17,260 nt of DNA from CAZKYP01 sp964556885 (GTDB lineage: Bacteria; Planctomycetota; Phycisphaerae; Sedimentisphaerales; Anaerobacaceae). The stretch is from the NCBI GenBank assembly GCA_964556885.1, contig CAZKYP010000063.1, forward strand, positions 1-17,260, in the 5' to 3' direction. The notes under the pieces were generated by a model, which saw only the letters and a list, made by a program, of their open reading frames with translations, searched no databases and had not been told where the DNA came from. How positions within the stretch are numbered: the first letter of the stretch is position 1; every line of letters starts with the position of its first letter. A program made the translations under genes and the position numbers. Shown here in pieces: positions 1-5,375 of this stretch.

Positions 1-245
1 TCCGGCTTCTCAGTGCGAGTTTCACAATACGCATCACTACCCCCCCAATTCTGACAATAGCACATTTGGTTATATGTCCCTTGATTGTGTGGTGTGTCAA
101 CACCTTCTTCACCACAGTTCACAGTACACGATGAGTAATCAAACCATATCTGCTTCCAACAACCACCTATTGAAATAGCTTGAAATGAAATTGTGAACAG
201 AAAAAGCAAGCCAATCAGGATAACGAGCAACACTTTCGTTTTCAT
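1..245 (-). CDS. Small secreted Cys-rich protein 2 (3' end outside window)
   Basis: The frame starts at the ATG whose first base is 245 and runs off the left edge, so at least 81 residues are visible. A strong ribosome site (AGAAAGGAAATAAT before the ATG) supports the start. Residues 2-24 look like a signal peptide or membrane anchor (Lys-Thr-Lys, then VLLVILIGLLFLFTI). The exported part then carries six cysteines within about 50 residues (GGCW, SSC, VNC, MCYC, AYC). I do not recognise a family. It lies downstream of the broken MauE-thioredoxin gene and behind an element shared with the other Cys-rich gene (start 4542), which suggests the two play similar roles. The cysteine spacing is not obviously the same as in the other protein. 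Disulfide bonding in the periplasm or outside the cell is inferred. The function is unknown. Confidence 0.7.
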   Translation of the reverse strand, partial: MKTKVLLVILIGLLFLFTISFQAISIGGCWKQIWFDYSSCTVNCGEEGVDTPHNQGTYNQMCYCQNWGGSDAYCETRTEKP

Positions 246-359
246 ATTATTTCCTTTCTTATTACGTGGTTTTCCTTGAGCTAATATCTCAAAGATTGTC
301 CTCCCTGCACATTGATATGAACTCCCTACCAATCATCCAATAACACAATCATAGAATTC

Positions 360-418
360 TCACCTCCTTTCTATATGACGGACGAAATTGGTTTTTAATG
401 TAAAAAATCTTTGTTTTT
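360..418 (-). repeat. Shared leader/tail element, copy A
   Basis: This 59-bp stretch is about 90% identical by eye to 4636-4694, with two compensating one-base indels. On the minus strand it contains the 13-mer AGAAAGGAGGTGA, a perfect complement of a typical 16S rRNA 3' end, and it lies upstream of a small secreted Cys-rich gene. Here it also encodes the last residues of the thioredoxin-like frame (KQRFFTLKTNFVRHIERR, then a stop inside the Shine-Dalgarno-like run). It may be a shared gene tail left by duplication, or a shared leader/regulatory element. Confidence 0.65.
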
Positions 419-759
419 TATCGATTTTGTTGACTTTTGCCAATTTTTGTAAAATTATGTCCAAGTTTGGAGCTTTTTCTTCCCATGCGGCTTTTACATG
501 GCCGTCGGTTATTAAGGCCGTGGCAGGAGTTGTTACGAACCATTCCTTTGTTTCGGGCAAGCGGCCGAGTGTACAGGGGGAATTTTCGCTCACCGGGCTT
601 CGTCGCGGTGTAGCCGAACTTCGCCCTGGCAAAGCCGGACCACTCCCATACGGCGGAACAGCGATCAGGGCGATTCGCATAAAATCTTCATTACCTTCAA
701 AATCGCGGGCCATTTGTTCATACATCGGGATGGCACGGCCGCAGTCGGGGCAATCGTAA

Positions 760-777
760 TCCCGATGTACATCGGGA
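760..777. repeat. Dispersed palindrome TCCCGATGTACATCGGGA, copy 1
   Basis: Perfect 18-bp self-complementary sequence centred on GTAC. It sits in the thioredoxin-like pseudogene, precisely between the GTWLVLL strand and the YDCPDC active site, where the reading frame shifts by one. Confidence 0.9.
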
Positions 778-1022
778 TAACAGGACAAGCCATGTTCCTT
801 TTATCAACGTCTCCGCAATATCTACATGCTCCAGTATCGGCAGCTCTTTACCGACCCAGGTTTCCGGTTCCAATACTTCGTAACGAGAGGTTACTTTTGC
901 TGGCTTATTGATCGCTAAAATTGGTGTAGTTACACCAAGAATTGTAAGACCTAAGCAGGCTGTAACTGCGAATCGTGGCATTGACGGCAGCGGCCTGATG
1001 AAGTCCAGTAAAGAAGTCAATA

Positions 1023-1059
1023 GATCCTTCGACTCCGCTGCGCTCCGCTCAGGATGACA
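1023..1059. repeat. Dispersed repeat of the 'HPERSAAESKDL' type
   Basis: The sequence between GATCCTTCGACTCC and GCTCAGGATGACA is imperfectly self-complementary and translates on the minus strand to CHPERSAAESKDLL. I recognise this peptide as the signature of a short repeat seen in many environmental bacterial genomes. It lies inside the MauE-thioredoxin pseudogene, between the end of the membrane part (LSFLRPR) and the linker (TSLLDFIRPLPS). Confidence 0.75.
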
Positions 1060-1153
1060 ACGGGGCCTAAGAAACGATAAAGCAACCACCGAAGGCAAAT
1101 CGATTACAAAAAGCGTTATCCAGGGATTGATGTGTACCGAACCGAAATCCCGA

Positions 1154-1171
1154 TCCCGATGTACATCGGGA
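1154..1171. repeat. Dispersed palindrome TCCCGATGTACATCGGGA, copy 2
   Basis: Perfect copy of the 18-bp palindrome. An extra half copy, TCCCGA, directly precedes it at 1148-1153. It lies at the junction between the first and second segments of the MauE-thioredoxin pseudogene, where roughly 30-40 expected residues are absent. Confidence 0.9.
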
Positions 1172-1280
1172 CCATATAGCCAAAGCAAGCTCGAATTCAA
1201 CCGTCAGGATAAGCAGCGGCCGGTACGAGAATATATTGTTACCTGTGCCCCAGGTATTGGCTACCGGCTTGGTTTAGTCT

Positions 1281-1748
1281 TTATGTTGGTAGCTGCTCCC
1301 TGCGTGGCTGCAGAAATATTAGGGTGAGATATGCAATGCCGCTAAAGAGCATTATTACTAATGCCCGAATCAAGGTCATGTAGCTTATTGTCTCTGCGCT
1401 GGAAGAGCTAAAGCAGCCGCAGCTTATATCAAGACCCATATACAAGGCCCAGCCAAGTACAACGCTGAACATTGCACCTAATCCGATACTGACAAGTAAT
1501 GCGCCGCTAATGAAAATCCCTCCGACCAGGCATATACCAACCAACAGTTCGGCCCATGGCAATGTCATTGCGGCCAGCATACCAAGCTTCGGCCCGACAA
1601 TTTCATAGTTATACACATCATGCAGAAAATCATAAGGCTGGCGTATCTTCGGAAGGCTGCTGTATATGAACATACAGCCCAGCCCCAATCGCACAATCAC
1701 CGAAAACCCGGACAGAATCTTTTTCCACACCTTCGATTTAATTCTCAT
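1281..1748 (-). CDS. MauE/DoxX-like redox membrane protein
   Basis: The 155-residue protein has four likely membrane helices, at about residues 13-33, 55-77, 80-103 and 125-147. A short motif SCGCF (Cys110, Cys112) follows the third helix. This is the plan of the MauE/DoxX redox-associated family. MauE is needed for disulfide formation in methylamine dehydrogenase, and relatives are thought to exchange electrons between periplasmic thiols and the membrane. The ATG (first base 1748) overlaps the stop of the upstream C39-rhodanese gene as ATGA, so translation is probably coupled. Upstream genes encode secreted Cys-rich and CxxC proteins, which fits a thiol-oxidising role. A related gene directly downstream is broken, but this copy appears intact. 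The exact partner and electron acceptor cannot be read from the sequence. Confidence 0.75.
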   Translation of the reverse strand: MRIKSKVWKKILSGFSVIVRLGLGCMFIYSSLPKIRQPYDFLHDVYNYEIVGPKLGMLAAMTLPWAELLVGICLVGGIFISGALLVSIGLGAMFSVVLGWALYMGLDISCGCFSSSSAETISYMTLIRALVIMLFSGIAYLTLIFLQPRREQLPT

Positions 1749-2905
1749 GATTGCTCCTGTTTTATCTTACCATTCTTGGCCGCCCATTCGACCCAACCAC
1801 CCTTGAATATTGAAACATCACTATAGCCATCCTCGATAAGTTTGAACGCCACAATCTCGGCATACTTACAGCCGGCGCTTTGGCAATACAGCACGACATG
1901 AGCATCTTTATCAATATCAGCGGTTGCTTTTTGGCGTTCCTCATCAGAGGAATTCACCGGAACACTGATTGCCCCTTTTAGGTGTCCGGACTTATAGTCG
2001 CGAGCTAATCTGGCATCGATAAACACTGTATGGTTACCAAGCAATTTATGAACCTTTCTTTCAGTTATCTTCGGTATGAAATTCCCCGCATGTGCCTGCT
2101 GAATCGCGTCCGTTGCACTTGCATTGGCCAGTAATCCTTCGTCATTAGTAAAATGATATAGCATCCCGATAATTAAAGCTGCAACAGCAAATGCTCCTGC
2201 TTGCGCGATAGATAAACCCATTAATTTAATACGGGAATCGAGCAATTTTTTCGGAACCAGACGTTTCGTCCAATGCAGAGCAAGAATGATAGCAATCACA
2301 ACCATTGAATAAACAATAAATCGCCTTCGTGCAGGAGCAATGACCGAAGCAAAGTCAATAGGTTCTGCCGAAACAATGAGGCCATTTCCGTCCCATCGCG
2401 GAGCCAATTCACTAAAAGGTACCAACCTGACCGGATTAGGCGGATCGAACAATATTGCCTTACTGTCTTTTGTCCCTAAAAATAATTCATAGTGATCATA
2501 CTGTTGATTTTCCATGCGGGATTTAACATGCAGTACGATTGGGTATTCTACTCGAGAAAGTTCTACGCTGGTTAATTTACTTGCTGGTAAAGAATAAAGC
2601 CCATATTTTTCAGCCACCTTTTCCAATTGTGCCATGGAGCTACCTTTGTGAGAACTGACATATTCTTTCTCAAACAACTCAACAAAATTGATTTTCCGAT
2701 TGGCCAGTCTTACTATGGTATAAAGACAATATAATCCACAATAAGGACCACTCGATGATTTAAGGACGGTAATGGAAGAGTTTGATTTTGTTTCTTTATT
2801 CTCGTTCTTCTCTGATGCCAACGAACTATTCGCTAAGATTGCCGTTGCACAAATCAAAAACAAAAAAATACAGATTTTGTCAACAAAAAAATTACTACAC
2901 CGCAT
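1745..2905 (-). CDS. Periplasmic C39-peptidase-like / rhodanese membrane fusion
   Basis: The 386-residue protein starts at an ATG with a good ribosome site (AAGGAGAAGCAAGG before it). Residues 9-30 are a signal peptide or anchor. Residues about 45-180 look like a C39-type cysteine peptidase: Cys56 in GPYCGLYCLY, His138 in DHYELFLG and Asp154 in LFDPP. The usual oxyanion Gln upstream of the Cys is not seen. Two helices follow (about 195-213 and 229-250), joined by a basic loop (HWTKRLVPKK). The C-terminal rhodanese domain (about 275-386) has IDARLARDYKSGHLKGA and an active-site loop YCQSAGCKYA with Cys341. By the positive-inside rule both enzyme domains face the periplasm. There is no ABC transporter part, unlike bacteriocin exporters. 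It lies 27 bp after the upstream gene and overlaps the MauE-like gene. Possible roles are cleavage of Cys-rich precursors or thiol/persulfide chemistry. Neither is proven. Confidence 0.75.
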   Translation of the reverse strand: MRCSNFFVDKICIFLFLICATAILANSSLASEKNENKETKSNSSITVLKSSSGPYCGLYCLYTIVRLANRKINFVELFEKEYVSSHKGSSMAQLEKVAEKYGLYSLPASKLTSVELSRVEYPIVLHVKSRMENQQYDHYELFLGTKDSKAILFDPPNPVRLVPFSELAPRWDGNGLIVSAEPIDFASVIAPARRRFIVYSMVVIAIILALHWTKRLVPKKLLDSRIKLMGLSIAQAGAFAVAALIIGMLYHFTNDEGLLANASATDAIQQAHAGNFIPKITERKVHKLLGNHTVFIDARLARDYKSGHLKGAISVPVNSSDEERQKATADIDKDAHVVLYCQSAGCKYAEIVAFKLIEDGYSDVSIFKGGWVEWAAKNGKIKQEQS

Positions 2906-2932
2906 CCTTGCTTCTCCTTCATAGACTTATCC

Positions 2933-4147
2933 CTATGTTTTAATTCGTCCAAATATCTGCCATCCAACAATTCCAATAACAAGCAGTCCAATTGGAACCA
3001 AAACAATTAACGAATATGAATGAGATTCCGAAAGAATATCTGTTTGAGGTTCTGTAACTTCTGTTGGTTCGTCTACAATCGAATTTGGTTCATCAAAAAC
3101 TAATTCATTTTCAATCGATCTCAATCCAGAAGGCACGGCTCCTTCTTTCATGATTTGCTCGGCTGTTTTATCAAGTTGCTCAATGATAAGTTCGTCAATA
3201 TCTGCTTTTAACTTATTACCATCCCATATGTAAACCAAATCATTGTCTCTATCCTTAACAATTGTATCAATTCTCATTTTTGGTACAAACGAATTGAGTT
3301 TGTTATGATCTGGATTGAAAACTATATCAATAACTTTTACACTAACAGTACGTTTTCGCCAGATAGTTCCATCTTTCCAATGTTCCCAATACGCAGTGTA
3401 AGATGTGGGAACACATATATTGCCATATTGTTGAAATTGTACATCTTTTAAAGTAAATTTCCGACTTTCATTCTCAGGTAAGTTATAAAAAGCCCCTGGT
3501 GACTTCGGGCCAAGCACAATTGTTGCCTGAGAGATGTTGTAGCCGTGATTGGGATTCAACCAAATGGTATAAGCTGCAGTAGAACTATTCGCATCGATGA
3601 CATAACACGGTTCTGAGTTAATCGCTTCTAACTTGTCTCGAACGGACATTTTTGTACATTTCCGTAAAACAGTATCAATTCGTTCTGCGGTATGGAATCT
3701 AATACCAAAAAGCGGTGAGCCCGGCCATGTATCCTGAAGAAAGGCTTCAGATATATTTTGTTTTCTTAAATTAGCCCTCGCTCCATCAGTACCATAATCA
3801 TAGTACTGCATATACCGTTTGCCATCCCACATTTGAAAATGCCGATAGTCCATTTCATCCAATGACACGTTCACATCATTCACAATTTTATAATTAAAAT
3901 TTATACAACCGAAACACTTTTGCCCACCCAAACGCACTTCAGACGGTTCGATGCGATCCACATCAATTTCGTCATCTTGGTATCCTTTTATCTGATGTAA
4001 AAATTTAACAATCACAGATGAGTTCATTCTATCCTGGTTTTGAGAATATTTGTTTAATAAATCAAAGGCAACGAGTTCTTCAGCCCACGCGATATTTAAT
4101 ATAGTCATTAACAAAATACTAATGGAAACAATCTTCAATGTGCACAT
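2933..4147 (-). CDS. Secreted single-pass protein with CxxC, unknown function
   Basis: I choose the start at the ATG whose first base is 4147 (404 residues). It is followed by a clear signal peptide (MCTLKIVSISILLMTILNIA, then WAEE) and preceded by TGGAG at good spacing. The frame extends upstream to 4213, but that part would run through a long hairpin. The mature protein begins LVAFDLLNKYSQNQDRMNSS, which recalls the first strands of LolA/RseB-like folds, but this match is weak. It has a CxxC (QKCFGC) and three more cysteines. The C-terminus has an acidic, Pro/Thr-rich linker, then one membrane helix (YSLIVLVPIGLLVIGIVGW) and a basic tail (GRIKT), so the bulk lies in the periplasm. It sits between the Cys-rich precursor gene and the C39-rhodanese gene. 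I do not recognise a family; it could be a substrate chaperone or redox partner. Confidence 0.65.
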   Translation of the reverse strand: MCTLKIVSISILLMTILNIAWAEELVAFDLLNKYSQNQDRMNSSVIVKFLHQIKGYQDDEIDVDRIEPSEVRLGGQKCFGCINFNYKIVNDVNVSLDEMDYRHFQMWDGKRYMQYYDYGTDGARANLRKQNISEAFLQDTWPGSPLFGIRFHTAERIDTVLRKCTKMSVRDKLEAINSEPCYVIDANSSTAAYTIWLNPNHGYNISQATIVLGPKSPGAFYNLPENESRKFTLKDVQFQQYGNICVPTSYTAYWEHWKDGTIWRKRTVSVKVIDIVFNPDHNKLNSFVPKMRIDTIVKDRDNDLVYIWDGNKLKADIDELIIEQLDKTAEQIMKEGAVPSGLRSIENELVFDEPNSIVDEPTEVTEPQTDILSESHSYSLIVLVPIGLLVIGIVGWQIFGRIKT

Positions 4148-4168
4148 TGGCGTTCGCTCCACATAAAT

Positions 4169-4207
4169 CCCCGTGATTCGAACATATATTATGTTTGAAT
4201 CACGGGG
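4169..4207 (-). terminator. Long intergenic hairpin inside the Cys-rich operon
   Basis: Arms 4169-4186 (CCCCGTGATTCGAACATA) and 4190-4207 pair over 18 bp with one non-Watson-Crick pair, around a 3-base loop. The hairpin lies between the stop of the Cys-rich gene (4222) and the ribosome site of the next gene. There is no T-tract after it on the minus strand, so it is better read as an attenuator, RNA-stabilising or processing stem than as a standard terminator. It could keep more transcript for the small first gene than for the genes behind it. Confidence 0.6.
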
Positions 4208-4221
4208 GTACAATAAACATT

Positions 4222-4542
4222 TTAAAACGACTGACAGCGTTTCTGTGTAGTATTCCTTGGATTACAAGTTGATGCTTGACAACCCGGTATCAATGTAGAT
4301 TGACTGCAAACCTTACCATCCGGATTTGTAGCATCAAACGCATAGTAGCAACCGTCATAATCACCCGAACAACCCGAACAGTCCCAGTCTTCATTACCAC
4401 ACCTTTTACAAGTACCACTACCAAATGTTTCATTCATCTCTTTAGCATTCGTTTTCTCTGGGCTTGCGGTACAAAAAACCGTTACAATCCCTATAAAAAA
4501 ACTTAGACCTAATACAACCAACTTATTCTTTAACACGTCCAT
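4222..4542 (-). CDS. Small secreted Cys-rich protein 1
   Basis: The start at the ATG whose first base is 4542 is supported by AAGGAGAG eight bases upstream. The longer frame to 4602 lacks a signal-like start. The 106-residue product has a signal peptide (MDVLKNKLVVLGLSFFIGIV, then TVFCTA), a short linker, then nine cysteines: TCKRC, DCSGC, DGC, KVC, PGC, STC and KRC. The two leading CxxC pairs recall small zinc or disulfide knuckles. It is rich in Gly, Asp, Ser and Asn. It is the first clear gene of the minus-strand operon and is followed by a hairpin, as often seen for an abundantly made small product. I do not recognise the family. Likely fates are a disulfide-bonded secreted protein, or a precursor processed by the C39-like protein two genes on. 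The latter is inference only. Confidence 0.7.
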   Translation of the reverse strand: MDVLKNKLVVLGLSFFIGIVTVFCTASPEKTNAKEMNETFGSGTCKRCGNEDWDCSGCSGDYDGCYYAFDATNPDGKVCSQSTLIPGCQASTCNPRNTTQKRCQSF

Positions 4543-4585
4543 AAATTCTCTCCTTAACAAACATCCATATTTGAACTTCAAAGTT

Positions 4586-4783
4586 CTAATCTCTCCATTC
4601 ATCGAATTTTGTTCCCTTATTTAAACCAGGTGGAATCACCTCCTTTCTATAGACGAGCGAAATGTGGTTTTTAATGTATAAAATCTTTGTTTTTCCAAAA
4701 TATTTACAAATTTTCTTCAAATAAGACGCAGTTAAAAGCAATATTCCCAATGCCTTCAGCAGCAAATTACCCGCCGACTTCAC
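4586..4783 (-). pseudogene. Remnant resembling the N-terminus of a MauE-thioredoxin gene
   Basis: A GTG (first base 4783) with AAGGA upstream opens a 65-codon frame. It begins MKSAGNLLLKALGILLLTAS and then YLKK, one membrane helix. This resembles the N-termini I remember for MauE-thioredoxin proteins, which continue into '..LLTxPVAN'. Here the likeness stops after about 24 codons, and the sequence then enters the shared element (4636-4694). In another frame that element encodes KQRFYTLKTTFRSSIERR and a stop, close to the tail of the broken gene at 360. The simplest reading is a paralogue with its middle deleted, leaving both ends. Alternatively it is a real small membrane peptide, or the displaced start of the 360-1273 pseudogene. 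Confidence 0.45.
4636..4694 (-). repeat. Shared leader/tail element, copy B
   Basis: Near-identical partner of 360-418. It also contains AGAAAGGAGGTGA on the minus strand and also lies just upstream of a small secreted Cys-rich gene. The distance from the element to the downstream ATG is about 93 bp here and about 114 bp for copy A. Confidence 0.65.
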
Positions 4784-4883
4784 AAGAGAATCCTTTCCCT
4801 GAAAAAGCCTTTTATCTCGCTAAAGGTTGTCAATCCGTAGTCTTTTACTCGCCTATATAGCTTTTTCAACTCTATTTAAGTAG

Positions 4884-4912
4884 GAATTAGACACCTGTTG
4901 ATTTTTTGTCAA
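4884..4912 (-). promoter_or_regulatory. Weak candidate promoter for the minus-strand operon
   Basis: On the minus strand a perfect TTGACA (4912-4907) is followed after 17 bases by TAATTC (4889-4884). The -35 match is good and the -10 match poor. It lies about 100 bp upstream of the first minus-strand frame and faces the right way. Confidence 0.3.
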
Positions 4913-4937
4913 ACTTTTTCGTGATTTTTCTTCATTA

Positions 4938-4955
4938 GTGACAGCCCTATGTCAC
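4938..4955. promoter_or_regulatory. Operator-like inverted repeat GTGACA-N6-TGTCAC
   Basis: Two perfect 6-bp arms lie six bases apart in the long region between the divergent minus-strand operon and the plus-strand protease-like gene, just upstream of the candidate minus promoter. The spacing does not fit the standard CRP site (GTGA-N6-TCAC). No regulator is encoded nearby. Binding is conjecture. Confidence 0.3.
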
Positions 4956-5201
4956 ACCTGCCTGAAAAAAATACAAAACTGCCCCCGCCGCCCCTCGATT
5001 TCCATCCTCAGACAAGAAACACGATCCTGTTTATAATTTGCAATAGCAGGAATAATTTTTGTGAATTCCTACATCAAACCCACGCTACCCTTTCCGACCG
5101 GCAGGTTAAACAACATCTCATTTTTGAGTATAAAAACGGCGTTTTACATAACATGCACATATTGTTAGCCCAGCTAATAATACCATGTCTCGATAAAAAA
5201 C

Positions 5202-5231
5202 TTGCAGGACGGGTCTTATAAAGTGTATAAT
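5202..5231 (+). promoter_or_regulatory. Promoter candidate for the protease-like gene
   Basis: TTGCAG (5202-5207) and a perfect TATAAT (5226-5231) are separated by 18 bases. This predicts a leader of about 135 bases before the ATG at 5376. The rest of 4800-5200 shows no convincing gene. Confidence 0.5.
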
Positions 5232-5267
5232 ATAATTTGATTATTTGTCATAACCAATAGGGAAAAA

Positions 5268-5302
5268 GGAGTTTAGAGTATGTAATCGATCCGTTACGGA
5301 TC
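5268..5302 (+). promoter_or_regulatory. Leader with start-stop pair and hairpin
   Basis: In the predicted leader, AAAAAGGAG is followed at ribosome-site distance by ATG TAA (5280-5285), a start codon directly followed by a stop. A 6-bp perfect stem, GATCCG-TTA-CGGATC, follows at 5288-5302. This could stall or load ribosomes ahead of the true gene. It could equally be chance. Confidence 0.35.
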
Positions 5303-5375
5303 TATGGTATTTTTATATACTTATCCCTTGAATACAATCGAGTATACCTAAAAACATCATACAACGGAGGAGAAA

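Larger units (their letters stand above)
360..1273 (-). pseudogene. Broken MauE/DoxX-thioredoxin-like redox protein
   Basis: Three segments in shifted frames read as one protein. Segment 1 (1273 to about 1172) reads TKPVANTWGTGNN, then FSYRPLLILTVEFELALAIW, which resembles the first half of a DoxX/MauE-type membrane domain. Segment 2 (about 1153 to 778) reads FGSVHINPWITLFVIDLP, then a periplasmic linker with LEPETWVGKELPILEHVDIAE. Segment 3 (about 759 to 360) reads YDCPDCGRAIPMYEQMA, a thioredoxin-like CPDC active site, and SPCTLGRLPETKEWFVTTPA. The palindrome at 1154-1171 sits where the middle helices and the expected SCGC motif are missing, and the palindrome at 760-777 lies exactly at the second frameshift. 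A further dispersed repeat (1023-1059) lies in segment 2. There is no N-terminus: a stop precedes TKPVAN. Intact relatives would pass electrons between a periplasmic thiol domain and the membrane. This copy is very probably dead. The family shape is from memory. Confidence 0.75.

Noticed and set aside
360..380. TCACCTCCTTTCT on the plus strand (also at 4636) as a 3' end of 16S rRNA
   Set aside because: The conserved sequence before it (the last 16S helix) is absent in both copies. Read on the minus strand it is an ideal Shine-Dalgarno run in front of small genes.
388..759. Plus-strand open frame of 123 codons
   Set aside because: It lies antisense to the thioredoxin-like pseudogene, which has recognisable motifs, and has no family resemblance of its own.
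4148..4213. Longer N-terminus of the CxxC protein
   Set aside because: It would translate through the 18-bp hairpin and put 22 non-signal residues before a clear signal peptide that has its own ATG and ribosome site.
4938..4955. CRP/FNR binding site
   Set aside because: The arms are GTGACA-N6-TGTCAC, so GTGA and TCAC are ten bases apart instead of six; kept only as a generic inverted repeat.
4949..5221. Plus-strand open frame of 90 codons between the divergent genes
   Set aside because: It has no ribosome site, an unconvincing composition, overlaps the operator-like repeat at its start, and ends just before the -10 box of the next gene.
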